A DNA stretch of 64,000 bases, from positions 33,855,912 to 33,919,911 of the forward strand of contig NC_053414.1 of the NCBI RefSeq assembly GCF_016859285.1. The letters run 5' to 3'. Position numbers and translations under genes: made by a program. Below, one piece after another: positions 22,101-31,465 of the stretch. Each line of letters opens with the position of its first letter. Within the stretch, counting starts at the first letter, position 1. This DNA is from Xiphias gladius. Taxonomy: Eukaryota > Chordata > Actinopteri > Istiophoriformes > Xiphiidae. The notes below the pieces were generated by a model that ran no database searches, was not told the origin of the DNA, and saw nothing but the letters and a program-made list of their open reading frames with translations.

Positions 22101-24815
22101 AGCACCGAAGTGAGTATGAGTTTCACCTTTTGTCAGGACGATTGGTTTGCTGCTAACCCTGAAAAATCACCCACCTGCCTGAAAACCTGACTACCTGATT
22201 GACTGCTCCTCCTCCTCCCTTCTCTCTTCCTCCTCCTCCTGCCAGATTTCCTGTGAGTTCCTCCTTCTTCTCCCTTTACTTGTGTTCCATTCATCTGTCA
22301 GGTTTCGCACTGTTATATGTATTATGATGATGTGGTCTGCCTGTTTATTCTTGTCCTCTGCATTACTACCACCTTCTGTTTTGGCAGTACATCATCTTTG
22401 TACCAGTGTCTTTGTCTTCTACAGATAGTAGATCTGTATCTATAGTATACACATTAAATTGAACTGTAACGGTTCTCATGGAGAAATTGGTTTGTTACAG
22501 CAGCCATTCAACATGATACAGCAGTGTAACAGAAACAACAATAGAGAAAGGGTGGAGTTAATGTTTTCATACACACAAGGCAGTTTTAGAATATAAATAA
22601 TCATTTATGAATAAAGATGTACAAAAACATAAATTCAGGGTGTGCAAAAATAACAATAGCAGCAGTAGTAGAACTGACAGTAAAATGAGTGGAAACATTA
22701 AGATGTAAAATGGTATTATCCACATTTTTACCATCTCATCAAACATACGTAACATATAAAAAGAAGCAATTATGTATAACGTAGCTAGAGATGATATTAA
22801 TGAAACTTTTCCACTCACACTGTTGTCCTTTGTCATATTTGAACACAAATGCATGAAGCATCATTCATTTGTTGCCAGGAATGAAACAGCAATTCAAGAT
22901 CCAACATTTGCATCCAGTGCATTGTAGTTTATTATAAGATTAGTTTTTCTCATTTCAGTTATAATGAGGCACAGTCAGACTTTTGCATGATAACAAGTAG
23001 ACTGTTTGATTTTCTAACATGTTTGCGTGTGTTTCTGTCCTGTCCAACATCCCTCTTGCTTTTCCATCCTGCTCAGTGTTTATTGGCAGTTACTCCAAAA
23101 CTGCATGGGTTTAGATTTACTGTGGTTCTTTTACCGCAGCAATATCTGATTGTGTATCTTTTACTGTGACCTTGACAATTAAATTAAATGGACTGTGTAG
23201 AGTCTTTGCATGTATTGTAGTTCACAGATAAACCAACTATTAAAGGGAAATCTGTTCATGATAATTTCAGTAGTGAAAATTATGGCTATTAGTCAAATAT
23301 AAATGTTTCAACTTCTATACTGAGATAGAAGCTTACTCACAAACGAGGTTTAGCATTAAATGACATTAGTTTCCCATTTTGGACTGTGACATCTACTGTG
23401 TGGGAGACAGTCCCACAAGATTTTCAAATCCAATTTTCAATTTTGAGTTCAGCACAAACCATTCCATTGTTATGTCATTGTCAACTGTGGTTTTCTCCGC
23501 AGACAGCAGAAACAAAATAATGGAGATTGTAGAACATTCTGGGTTAAGGCTGTTCTGTACTGTCATGTACTTTTGACCTTTTTGTACATTTCTTTGAACA
23601 CAAAAGCCCAAGTCTGTAATTGGTGTAATATCTCCCTTAAACCCAAAAGGTTAAAATAGCGGCTGTGACCCTTGTAGACTGAGGGTCGGGTTGGTAAGTG
23701 AGTGATAGACCAGCTGCGAATCGTATTTTTAAGCTGAAACAAAGGGTGCTTTCAAGCTAAACTGGTTTGGTTGGTGAAAACAAACCCTGCTGCTTTTGCC
23801 ACAATATTTTGTGATAGTAGTATAGGGATTTTAGCATGATTTAAAAATCTAAACTACCATTAAATCCATCTAATACCCTGATCAGACAGTCAGAAACAGT
23901 TAAGACTGTGCGATTCACAGCCATATCATTCCAACTGTTTTTCCATCATGCTTTCATACTTTCGACAATATGATTGTGAAACCAGTATTAAATTTCATCC
24001 TCTGTTGTATTAAAACATCTTAAATTTAACTTAATGAAACCTGTCGAAAGCCTGCTACCTTCTACCTGTCAGTATTCATAGTGTGCGGTTGGTTTTCATT
24101 TGAATAATACTAATGCTGATAATCACTTATTTCTTTGAGAGCTCTTTGTGACACACAAAGAGCACATTAGAAGCATAAAGTACAGACTGACCTGCAGTCA
24201 GTCAGTGGAATATGATTTCCCCACATGGGTCTTCACGATGCAGGAGGACATCACCAAAACTGTCCAATCAGTGAGTTACCTGTCAGTCTGTATAACTTCA
24301 TATTTATGTTAAAAAAAAAAAAAAAAAAAGTGTTTTTACAAGCCAGTGTGAACATGAACTGGACCAGAAATAAAAGGCAACTGTGTCTAATTGTTTCTCT
24401 TGGTCCAGACCAAATGAACCGAACTACAAGTGGGAAAGCACCAGAAGTGTAGTTTAGGAGTACTGTAGGAGTGAGCCGGCTGTTATTGAGACCTCCAGCT
24501 TTTCTTCAGATGAACTCTTGACTTCCTATCCTGAACTGTCACACTGATTGTTTATTTTTTCTTTGTTTCCTCTCTAAATTCAGGGATGAGCTGATCCAGA
24601 TGAAACCTCTGAGTCGGACCAACGGTGGCCAGCCCTTCTCCTCCTCCTCCTGCTCTGCCCCTTCCTCTCCCTCTCACCCAGTCAGCGTGTCCACCCAGCC
24701 CAGAGTGGCCTACCCCAGCTCAGCATTGATGCAGAGCCCCGCACACAAGCCCCAGGGCAGTGGGGTGAAAAAGGTGACGGGCGTTGGGGGCACCACATAT
24801 GAGATTTCTGTCTGA
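1964..24815 (+). CDS. zdhhc5: Palmitoyltransferase ZDHHC5, complete 11-exon coding region
   Basis: This is a protein S-acyltransferase that attaches palmitate to cysteines of membrane-associated proteins, at the plasma membrane and neuronal membranes in mammals. Coding exons are 1964-2127, 7829-7950, 8540-8697, 13274-13446, 14224-14326, 14569-14660, 16612-16738, 18527-18635, 18789-18898, 20959-22109 and 24584-24815; all junctions are GT-AG, phases agree, and the product is about 846 residues. Visible features are TM1 at about 34-55, TM2 at about 68-86, the DPG motif at 89-91, a Cys-rich domain at about 124-172, DHHC at 151-154 with catalytic Cys154, TM3 and TM4 at about 168-192 and 207-229, TTNE at 236-239, and the C-terminal PDZ ligand TTYEISV. 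Cytoplasmic-tail wording ([23 protein letters not shown], SLANQT, NGSxSYDSLL) matches ZDHHC5 better than ZDHHC8. Human ZDHHC5 is about 715 residues; the excess here is about 20 N-terminal residues plus low-complexity tracts in exon 10. The start is the first ATG of the exon after a plausible acceptor. Confidence 0.95.
2380..2650 (+). repeat. teleost interspersed repeat, copy 1
   Basis: The wording 'caggtggacacaaacgtaac', 'gtcagtgatgtgtctacag' and 'ttgcccccaagtgacgaaa' recurs in diverged form at about 31260-31460. I recognise it as a common non-coding fish repeat, but its class is not evident. It lies in zdhhc5 intron 1. Confidence 0.55.
3227..3460 (+). repeat. MITE-like repeat, copy 1 (partial)
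   Basis: It begins with a terminal-repeat-like 'gaagctacagtatgtaatg' and continues with 'gaacagactggcagcagtg'. The same text appears at 12406-12640, where the opposite terminus is also present. This copy seems to lack its 3' end. Confidence 0.6.
4104..4364 (-). mobile_element. tRNA-derived SINE, copy S1, nested in Tc1 A1
   Basis: Read on the minus strand it begins with a tRNA-like head, 'gctgtggctcaggaggtaga' (A-box-like), has a degraded B-box region and ends with the shared tail 'aatggactgcacttata' in complement. Short similar strings, cctgttt and ccttgttt, flank it and may be a target-site duplication. The Tc1 text resumes cleanly after it. Confidence 0.82.
4843..5392. mobile_element. non-autonomous DNA element (MITE) nested in Tc1 A1
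   Basis: The ends are inverted relatives: the left reads 'tccacaccaagaatgatat', and the right, in complement, reads 'tccacagcaagaacaataac'. The Tc1 wording is interrupted at the left end and resumes at 'ggagtttgccaaatggtat'. There is no coding capacity. The superfamily is unclear; hAT-like is possible. Confidence 0.7.
6212..7828. other. zdhhc5: zdhhc5 intron 1, distal part
   Basis: AT-rich non-coding sequence. It contains a 22-base poly(T) run near 7239-7261. No transposon ends or exons were recognised. Confidence 0.5.
7829..7950 (+). CDS. zdhhc5: zdhhc5 coding exon 2
   Basis: It encodes residues 55-95, beginning TCPWL and running through TM2 ([14 protein letters not shown]) to the conserved DPG motif and FPR. 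The acceptor is tttcag and the donor gtgagt, and the phase joins exons 1 and 3. Confidence 0.95.
8540..8697 (+). CDS. zdhhc5: zdhhc5 coding exon 3
   Basis: It encodes residues 96-148: the acidic [19 protein letters not shown] linker and the first part of the zinc-binding Cys-rich domain, ending at CVE. The wording is almost identical to ZDHHC5. The donor is gtgtgc. Confidence 0.96.
8698..10630. other. zdhhc5: zdhhc5 intron 3, proximal part
   Basis: Non-coding sequence. No exon, RNA gene or clearly bounded transposon was recognised. Confidence 0.45.
10631..12067 (+). mobile_element. Tc1-like transposon A2, degraded
   Basis: The terminal inverted repeats are 'atgcattcagaaagtatta' on the left and, in complement on the right, 'atgcattcataaaatattca', flanked by TA. 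Transposase text on the plus strand includes a '[17 protein letters not shown]'-type motif near 11700-11750. Stops and frameshifts break the frame. It is related to A1, A3 and A4 in this window. Confidence 0.88.
12321..12384. repeat. (TG)n microsatellite
   Basis: Nearly uninterrupted TG dinucleotides, broken once near the start, in zdhhc5 intron 3. Confidence 0.97.
12406..12896 (+). mobile_element. MITE-like repeat, copy 2, with (ACT)n expansion
   Basis: The left end reads 'taaagctaaggtatgtaag'. The right end in complement reads 'taaagctacaatatataatt', so the termini are imperfect inverted repeats. The internal text 'gaacagcctggcagcagtg' matches copy 1 at 3227. An (ACT)n tract lies inside it. 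Confidence 0.65.
12645..12717. repeat. (ACT)n trinucleotide microsatellite
   Basis: About 24 ACT units with two ACTAGT interruptions, inside the MITE-like repeat. Confidence 0.95.
13274..13446 (+). CDS. zdhhc5: zdhhc5 coding exon 4 (DHHC active site)
   Basis: It encodes residues 149-205: [19 protein letters not shown] with catalytic Cys154, then TM3. The acceptor is attttag and the donor gtatcc. An open frame runs on past the donor to 13723, but that extension is intronic. Confidence 0.96.
14224..14326 (+). CDS. zdhhc5: zdhhc5 coding exon 5
   Basis: It encodes residues 206-240: TM4 ([20 protein letters not shown]) and the conserved TTNE motif. The donor is gtagga. Confidence 0.96.
14569..14660 (+). 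CDS. zdhhc5: zdhhc5 coding exon 6
   Basis: It encodes residues 241-270: [16 protein letters not shown], the juxtamembrane segment after TM4, ending ...APR. The human CC after NG reads CW here. The donor is gtgcac. Confidence 0.95.
14829..16425 (-). mobile_element. Tc1-like transposon B1 with decayed transposase
   Basis: A minus-strand open frame of 234 codons (15769-15065) encodes the C-terminal two-thirds of a Tc1 transposase. It includes FIDDV and [13 protein letters not shown] followed by [13 protein letters not shown], which is a DD34E-type catalytic core. The N-terminal DNA-binding half (about 15770-16140) is recognisable but out of frame with stops. The ends are imperfectly inverted. 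It lies in zdhhc5 intron 6 and is probably inactive. Confidence 0.9.
16612..16738 (+). CDS. zdhhc5: zdhhc5 coding exon 7
   Basis: It encodes residues 271-313, YLGRKK...PPFLRPHL...[13 protein letters not shown], the start of the cytoplasmic tail. PPFLRP and DNGIQG are shared with ZDHHC5. The donor is gtaagg. Confidence 0.93.
17724..17773. repeat. (CAT)n microsatellite
   Basis: An uninterrupted run of about 16 CAT units in zdhhc5 intron 7. Its antisense reads as poly-Met, which is an artefact. Confidence 0.96.
18130..18370. mobile_element. Tc1-like fragment, family E, copy 1
   Basis: The text 'tattccctcctttggtgtttt' (first 20 bases match best) and 'ggcgactgggaaggccatag' matches the element at 40979-41392 in diverged form. 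It is an internal fragment without termini, in zdhhc5 intron 7. Confidence 0.65.
18527..18635 (+). CDS. zdhhc5: zdhhc5 coding exon 8
   Basis: It encodes residues 314-349, [25 protein letters not shown] and following. This corresponds to the human SKGSLEITESQSADAE segment. The donor is gtaaag. Confidence 0.93.
18789..18898 (+). CDS. zdhhc5: zdhhc5 coding exon 9
   Basis: It encodes residues 350-386, including [18 protein letters not shown], which matches the ZDHHC5 [12 protein letters not shown] segment. The donor is gtaatg, only 44 bases before a very long GT microsatellite. Confidence 0.93.
18943..19122. repeat. (GT)n microsatellite, about 180 bp
   Basis: Long alternating GT tract, interrupted once by 'atatgtttgtgttt' near 19021. 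It lies at the start of zdhhc5 intron 9. VCVC and HTHT open frames across it are artefacts. Confidence 0.98.
19123..20958. other. zdhhc5: zdhhc5 intron 9 remainder
   Basis: Non-coding sequence ending in a long pyrimidine tract (about 20880-20956) and the acceptor cctccag. Several open frames here have no family resemblance. Confidence 0.6.
20959..22109 (+). CDS. zdhhc5: zdhhc5 coding exon 10, large low-complexity tail exon
   Basis: It encodes residues 387-769 of the cytoplasmic tail. Conserved islands are [44 protein letters not shown] and the SLSYSS region. Between them are Ser, Pro and His tracts: six His at 587-592, and 17 His in 643-661. Near the end is a Gly-rich stretch at about 745-765. 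Runs of CAC/CAT, TCC and GGA suggest replication-slippage growth. The other frames are open only because of this composition. Confidence 0.93.
22110..24583. other. zdhhc5: zdhhc5 intron 10
   Basis: Non-coding sequence with a C/T-rich stretch near 22200-22260 and a poly(A) run of about 20 at 24309-24328. No transposon or exon was recognised. Confidence 0.55.
24584..24815 (+). CDS. zdhhc5: zdhhc5 coding exon 11, C-terminus and PDZ ligand
   Basis: It encodes residues 770-846 and the stop TGA at 24813-24815. It starts [10 protein letters not shown] and ends [17 protein letters not shown], a C-terminus shared by ZDHHC5 and ZDHHC8. The ISV end fits a hydrophobic (class II-type) PDZ ligand. Confidence 0.96.
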
Positions 24816-26799
24816 GTGGCAGCCAGCCGCCAGCTCAAGGACCAATGAAACGAAGTGGAGATGCTCCTGTCTTTTTCTGCCTTCGAGGGAGAAATTTGGG
24901 TTTTTCATAATACAAGAAAACACTGACACACATCTGAGGATTAGTGGAATAATTTTGTCTGGCTCTTACTCCTCAATGGCTGATTGACTGTGGGGCTAAA
25001 CTGTACCAGACTATCATGCCTCCAGACATCCTCCGCATTAATCCTGCTTGGAAAAGGACAGTAAGACCTGGACAGAAGGAATCTAGGACTTGCTGGCACT
25101 GGGGTTTTAAAAGACAATTTTTTGGATCTCAAAGGCCAAAATGGGAACCATGATTTGGCTCATTTTTGTGGGTTTTATCCTCACTGTAGCTCAGTAGGTA
25201 GCATGAAGCACTAGCATGGTCAGGTCTGGGTGTTACATTGAACAAATATACTAGCGCAAGGCATTACCACTGCCAGGTTTCTGAGTCTGATTCCCACTGG
25301 GGCCACCAATGAGCTCTGGATTAGGGATTGACAGCTGTAGGTCTACGAAGGTTCAAATCAGCACTTTTGGACTGGCACTGCATTTCGGTAAAAATTGGTG
25401 CAGATGTTTAATATTTCATGTTCACATGTAGATCATCAATGAACACCCCATGATGATGATGATGATTATAGTAATAATCAACACATTAAGTCACACATTA
25501 AGTCTGTGGAACCCAATCAAAATCAAGGTAGAATCCATTCAAAGTTAAGGGCTTCCCATAGACAAGCAGTTTAGTGTAAACTGAATGTGTGATCAGTCAG
25601 ACTCGAGACATATCAGATTGAGTCATAGCTAGTTTTTAATATAAGTTCTTGCCCCACTCATCAATTAAACCCTACTTACAATGACAGCATCCACCAAATG
25701 GAGTGTGGTGTATTCTAATTCGATCCAAGAACACAAATTGTGATCCCAGGTGTTGTGTGATGCATGGAGTCTGTAATTCAGCCCAGGCAGAATCACTGTA
25801 ACCTGTTGCCATTCCCTTCAAGCTGTTGTATTGTTCACAGCCTTTCAGTCAGTCATGGAAATGCACAACATGGTGGCGCAGGAGGTCAATAACCAAGCAA
25901 TTAGTAGGATCTAGTGTGGACTCGTGACAATCTACCAGTGGCTGGAAAGACCTTCACCTATGAACTTTTCATCAATGTTACTGTGTGAATGGACTTGCCT
26001 TTTTAATGGAGGGGAAAAAATGTGACATTGGAAAAAAAACAAAATTCTCATTCCCTCTTTCTTGGATTCATTTTTTGATTTATTCCTAGATGTGAATATG
26101 ATTCCATGTTTGTACAGGATGATGTGATTTTAAATGTGGATTTGTTTTTGTTTTTTTTAAAGTGGCGTTCATACCGGACTGCAGCATGCACTACTATTAC
26201 TACTAGCCACTATAGGCCACTGTGTTTGGCTGTGGACCATGTTGTCTGTTTAAACAAACAGGAAATGAGGAAACTAAAGTGAAGAAGACATCATGTTTTG
26301 GCCTTTTGTTGTTAATGGGGTCCTTAAGAAGGGGGCTAAGGAGGCTAATTTTTCTGAAAAAATAATTCCTTGAGAAGTTGCCTTGAAAATTTAAGTGTTA
26401 TCTTTTTTTTTAATTTCACCTATTTAATTTGAAATTGTTTTATATGAATTTATATGGAAATATAGCTATTGATGAATGAAGAGTTTTTAATATTGACTCA
26501 AAAGAGGGGTTGTGTTGTCAGTCTCAGAATCGGGATAAAAAGATTAAAGCAGCCCTACTGATTGGTTTTGGGTGATGCTCCACAGCTGATGCGCTGTTTT
26601 ATTTTCATAAAGAATCTTGATTTGCAATGTCCTAACTGTCCTATTTTCCAACATCACATCGGAATAAAACAGGAGGACGGACCAGATGCCTAAGATGGTC
26701 TTAAAGTCAAATTGCATCTGCAGCATGAATATGATCTCTAGTGTACAATAGAGTATTAGGGCCACTGTTTATACAAATGAGATTTCAATATTTAAATTG

Positions 26800-27090
26800 T
26801 AATATATAGAAAAAAAGTTAAAAATTTTAAGTCAAAATTTCACAAGAAAGCATTATGAGATTAAGTCAGAATTTTATGAGGAAGTCCTAATATTATGAGT
26901 CATTTTGAGACGAAGTTGTAAATTTGCAAATTTTTTTGGGGGAAAAGTTAAATTTACAAGCAAGTCATTACTAGATAAAGTTGTAATTTTTTGAGAAAAA
27001 GTCATTACAATATGATGTCTCGATATAATTTAAAAGGATTGGAATATTTCAACACTTAAATCATGGATATAAAGTCACAGTATTAGAAGA
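26800..27090. repeat. degenerate AAAGTC/TAATTTT minisatellite-like tract
   Basis: Phrases such as 'aagtcagaattttatgag', 'aagttgtaaatttgc' and 'aaagttgtaattttttgag' recur about every 20-40 bases. This resembles a decayed tandem array within the zdhhc5 downstream region. Confidence 0.6.
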
Positions 27091-28425
27091 AAAAGTGTTC
27101 TATCCATGAATGTATGTTGTTCTTAGACCAGGTTTTAGCATTTGTTGGCTGTCCATTTATACTGTTCAGTATGAAATATTTCCTTAAAATTTTATTTTTT
27201 ACAGTATTCTGAAAACCTTTTTTTCTCCTCACAGTGGCCCTAATACTGTTTTACTATTTAAACTGTAGACTAGGTGTGTGAATTTCCTGCTGGTCTCCAA
27301 ACGTCTTAACATTGAACTTGTGAGTGACAGTGCTCAAGATACAATTAAAAGAAGATTACACAAACTTAGTTTGTGGTATTTTTTTAATCAAACGTAAATG
27401 TGCCATGGGAAATGATCTTAAGATTAACTTTAAACATTTACAGATGAGGCTCCTAGTCTGAGAATGTGTTAAATGTTGAAAAAAAGTTTCTAAAGTTCTG
27501 ATGATGTAGTGGACACTTGTACAACAGTCAACTAAGTCTTCCTTTTCTCTGCTAAACATTAGCTAGCCATTGTTTGCTAAAGATTTCACTTTCATTTCGC
27601 CAACTTCCAGCTGTGGTTGGAATGTGTCCGACAGCTTTATGGCAGAAAAGTCCTGCAATTTGTTGCACCTGTTAAATGTGGATTCAGTTGCACAGAAACA
27701 ATAATACTGTATATTAAGCACTAAATCTAATGTTGAAAATAATTACACCAGCCGTCCTGTTTCATTGCCCCTTTTAGTGTGATCTCACTTAAAATTAGTT
27801 GTTTTTTCTCTCTGAGCCTTCACAAAAAACTAGAAAATTTGCCCTGGAACTAGTTAACTGGTGAAACAGATTCCTGGATGTGTTTAACAGTTACTGGTAA
27901 GTGACATAGTGCTTTGTAACTATGTCATCACTTTGCAATGGCAGACATCATGGGTATAACTATGAATTTTAACCAGAGTGTGTTTTCTCTGGAGTTTCAC
28001 CTTTAGGTTTCCTTTTTTGGCCATATTGTCTTTATCCAGTCTGGAAAACAAATAGGAACAACACAGGACCGTATGACTCGGTATTGAAAAGAATATGACC
28101 AATTATGGTAAAATAAATGAAAGCACACAGGTAGTACGACCAGAAAGAATCCTGTGCTGTGAATGCTGTTTTTGAGGAACTGTGTTTTCCATTTCAGCTT
28201 TGTTTTTCATTTTGCTGTAATTTGAGCCCAGTTTGTGGAAACTTCTTTGTTTGAGCAGAATGGCTGGTAGATGAAGACGGTGGGCTGTACCTGTATGTTA
28301 GCAAGCACAGTTTTGGCAAGAAACCCAAGTTGAAATCAAAGAAACGAAAAATATGTGTACTGTACAGCTTAACGTGTGTGTGTGTTTGTGGATGTATGTA
28401 TGTGGTGAGGGGCTGGGGGATTGAT

Positions 28426-28431
28426 AATAAA
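28426..28431 (+). promoter_or_regulatory. candidate poly(A) signal AATAAA
   Basis: A canonical hexamer followed by a GT-rich stretch (gaggtggactgttgtcgc) within 20 bases. It lies 3.6 kb after the zdhhc5 stop, on the coding strand. Confidence 0.4.
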
Positions 28432-28432
28432 C

Positions 28433-30417
28433 TTCAAACAGAGGTGGACTGTTGTCGCTCTTTTCACTGCAAAGGGCTTTCGGAACACCATGCGGAAACT
28501 GACTGAGCAGACTTATCAGATTGAAGTTATTTGGCACCCTTTCCCTCTTATTTTAATTCTTTTTGTTCCTTTTCAAGCACTTTAAAGGGCCCTTTCAGCC
28601 AAATCACACATAAAATTGCCCAATTGGTATGTAGCCGTACAGATGGTTTAGGTTTTATGTTCTGAGATTAACCTCTGAACAGTGGCGCCTTAATGCACAG
28701 GCTTACCTGGGCTTGAGCCCCTGGGCTCAAACCAACCAGGGGCCTCACGGGACATGAGCTTAAATTCCTTTTTTAAATTTTTTGTCTTGTGAGGCTCCTG
28801 GTTGGTTTAGAGGCCTGACCTCCACAGGCTTATAATCATACAAAATGCTCCACTGCATCTATACTGTTGGAAAGGTACTAACCACGCACATAACTTTACT
28901 CATGGTGCAAAATGCAATCTTTCACAGCAGTAACCTGTAAACTACTAGAAACGTAGTAGAAACAGAACAAAACAGTAACATTAATGACCAGGGCCAAATC
29001 AGCAGCTGCAGCAGAGAGGAAGCTGCTGATTTAATGCACAACCTGGAAACCACGAAAGTGTTCCAAATCAAACACACTTGCCATGTTATGTGACCAAAAG
29101 GTGCATGCTGGGTCTGGCTAAATGCAAAATGCTAAAATATTGGCGGTGGATCCTATAGCTGTGACTTCAATGTTCACCTCTAATGACAGTGACGTGTGCA
29201 CCACCTTTCTGCTGTTTGTGATAATCCCTGTTGTGACTGCAGAGCTCATTCAGCTCAGCATCTGAAAACTAGGAGGAGCACAGTGAGACAGAAAGGCTGC
29301 TTGGACTGGTTATAGTTTGCACTGGGAATGAAATAGCAGAGAAATTGGATTTAGAGCGGATTGTGGAGTCTTGTGTGCACAAGACTCACAGAGTAATGTT
29401 CAGACAGGGGACACAAATGACTTATTGCTGAAACTCACTTTACAGAGAGTATCAACAACTACTGCGTTGTCTAGCAATTTGGTTTTTTGTCTGTGTTTGT
29501 CAGCTACAGCCACTTTGGAGTTTACATTGTTTATACACCTAAGCCTTTTCTGCTGCTATATTTTGCTGTTAATTCTATACAAAGGGGCAGCTATTTGATT
29601 TATGTGGCTTAATATGGCTCCCACCGTGGGGTCCATAGACTTGTAACAGTCAGTTGTATGCACAGGCTGCAAAGTGCCTGAGTGGAATGTATGGGTTGCT
29701 TTAATTGCACCTTTCTCAGGTTCTGAACCTCACCACACCTACACACACGCCTGGCGGTCTTAAGATGTTCTTTAATTTAACAGTTCTATCATATATCTTT
29801 ATCACCATATAATAATTTTACTGCTCCCCTTCCCCCCTTTTAAAAATGTAACACAGTAATGTTTACTCAGAGTACAGTTTAATCAACTTATTTTGTACTT
29901 TTATCTGAGTACATTTTCAGACAAGTAATTTTACTTTGACTTAAGTAAAATTCCTTTTAAGTTACAGTATTTTAACTTGAGTACAATTTTCCAGTCCTCT
30001 TTTCACCCGTTAATGACCATGTACCAAGTAACAACACACTACGATATTATAAATTATAATATATATTTGCACGGTGTACACAATATTGGGCCAGGGAAGT
30101 TATCAAGGTTTCCCATGCATAGCTATGATTAGCACACTGTAGTGTATAACAAAATATATCTGCGTTTAAATTACCAATACGGTTGCTCTTATGTTGTTGC
30201 ACCTTGGATAGTAATACTTACTACTCTTATGTTGTTGCACGTTGGAGAGCGCTGCGACGCACAGTCCTGATAGTTGTATTGCTGTCAGAATGCAGTGAGG
30301 ATGAATGGACAAAACCCTTCTCTGTATGATGTGGAATGACATTATTATGAATTATTCTGTCCAAGTCTTTAACCTTACCCATGTATTTGCACTCCAAAAT
30401 GTCTGAGGCCTACAGTA
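28433..30417. other. intergenic sequence downstream of zdhhc5
   Basis: Apart from the inverted repeat listed separately, no coding exon, RNA gene or bounded element is recognised. A short direct duplication of 'ctcttatgttgttgcac' occurs near 30187 and 30225. Confidence 0.45.
28729..28808. repeat. inverted repeat with 20-bp arms
   Basis: The arms at 28729-28748 and 28789-28808 are reverse complements with one mismatch (aaaccaaccaggggcctcac against aaaccaaccaggagcctcac in complement). They are separated by 40 AT-rich bases. Confidence 0.85.
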
Positions 30418-30945
30418 AATCTAAGGCACCCCTGACTCTGAAGGGGATGTGAGTGGCATTTTGATTGTACCACTCATCAAAATAAAAAAAACATCCGATA
30501 AATGGTAAACTTTTTTTTTCAATGTACTATCCTTATATAAATTATCCTTATGATTGATGATTATTTTTTTTTTTTTTTGTAAAAAAAAAAAAAAAAAAAT
30601 AAAAAAGTGTTGTTGTTGGTTTGGCTGCTTTCCTATTCTATCTAACTGTCCTCCTTATTTCATTTTTATTTGCAATGCTTTCATATGCTAAGGCACCCCT
30701 GACTCTGAAGGGGATGTGAGTGGCATTTTTGTACCACCCCCTCAATAAAAAATGTAAACTGCAATAAAACTGGTGGTCTACTTTTCAATGTGTAGAACTA
30801 TCCTAAATTATCCTTAAAATGATTATGATGGCATTTAGTTTTAATTTGTAGAAAAATGAAACAATCTCTGTGAAAATAGGTGCAGTTGGTGTTGCTTTTA
30901 GCTTACTAATTTTCTCTGTCCTTGGGTTTTGCTTTGCAATGCTTT
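30418..30945. repeat. two tandem units of about 270 bp
   Basis: Each unit begins 'aaggcacccctgactctga' and continues 'ggggatgtgagtggcattt', at about 30421 and 30690. Each continues with related poly-T/A, 'ttatcctta' and 'gcaatgctttc' text. Unit 1 carries the T15-GT-A19 hairpin. Confidence 0.8.
30564..30606. repeat. poly(T)-GT-poly(A) perfect hairpin
   Basis: Fifteen T, then GT, then nineteen A and a further A run: a near-perfect AT palindrome. It could be a poly(A) tail junction or a slippage product. Confidence 0.85.
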
Positions 30946-31249
30946 TCCACCGACTGAGGCAGGCAAAAGAAATGTTCAAACTCTAAACATAGGGGCTTTG
31001 AAGCTGAATTAATCAATATTGTTATGTTAATGAGGGCTCTAATTAATATGTAGAGTGAGGTCACTTGTAGTGATAAACCCACTGAGAATTATCACCAGAC
31101 TGCAGTAGCCTTCAGTTCAACGAAGAGTTTTGGGGTCCTTTGTTTTGGATTTATGTCCCCTAGCTGGTGAACATAGTGGAGCATTTCGCAGCTGAAGAGC
31201 CAGATGTTTTCTCTCAGAAATTGGTAGGGACCAAAAACAGTGCTAAAAG

Positions 31250-31465
31250 AGAGGGATCACTGGGCTCACATTCACCAGTTGGACACAAATACCACTGGAA
31301 ATGAATGATAATTATGACTGTCTGCTGGGTGAGTAAACAAACTGTCTGCTAACACATTAGCCATATCAACTTTATAAGATGTAAAATATCAGTGATGTGT
31401 TTACAGGTTGTTCTGCAGCCCCCAAGTGGCCAAAATTGTTAATAAACGCAGTTTTAAAGAAGAAA
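31250..31465 (+). repeat. teleost interspersed repeat, copy 2
   Basis: 'caccagttggacacaaatac', 'tatcagtgatgtgtttacag' and 'gcagcccccaagtggccaaa' match the copy at 2380-2650 in diverged form. It is non-coding. Confidence 0.6.

Larger units (their letters stand above)
24816..28431 (+). other. zdhhc5: zdhhc5 3' UTR and downstream flank
   Basis: Non-coding. An AATAAA at 28426-28431 could be a distal poly(A) signal, and other weaker A-rich variants occur earlier, so the true transcript end cannot be set from sequence alone. A tRNA-like SINE remnant may lie near 25180-25320 ('gtagctcagtaggtagcatg'). Confidence 0.45.

Noticed and set aside
20873-22126. Long minus-strand and alternate-frame open frames opposite zdhhc5 exon 10
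   Set aside because: They mirror the repetitive TCC, CAC and GGA codons of the real frame and encode Arg/Gly/Val runs without domains.
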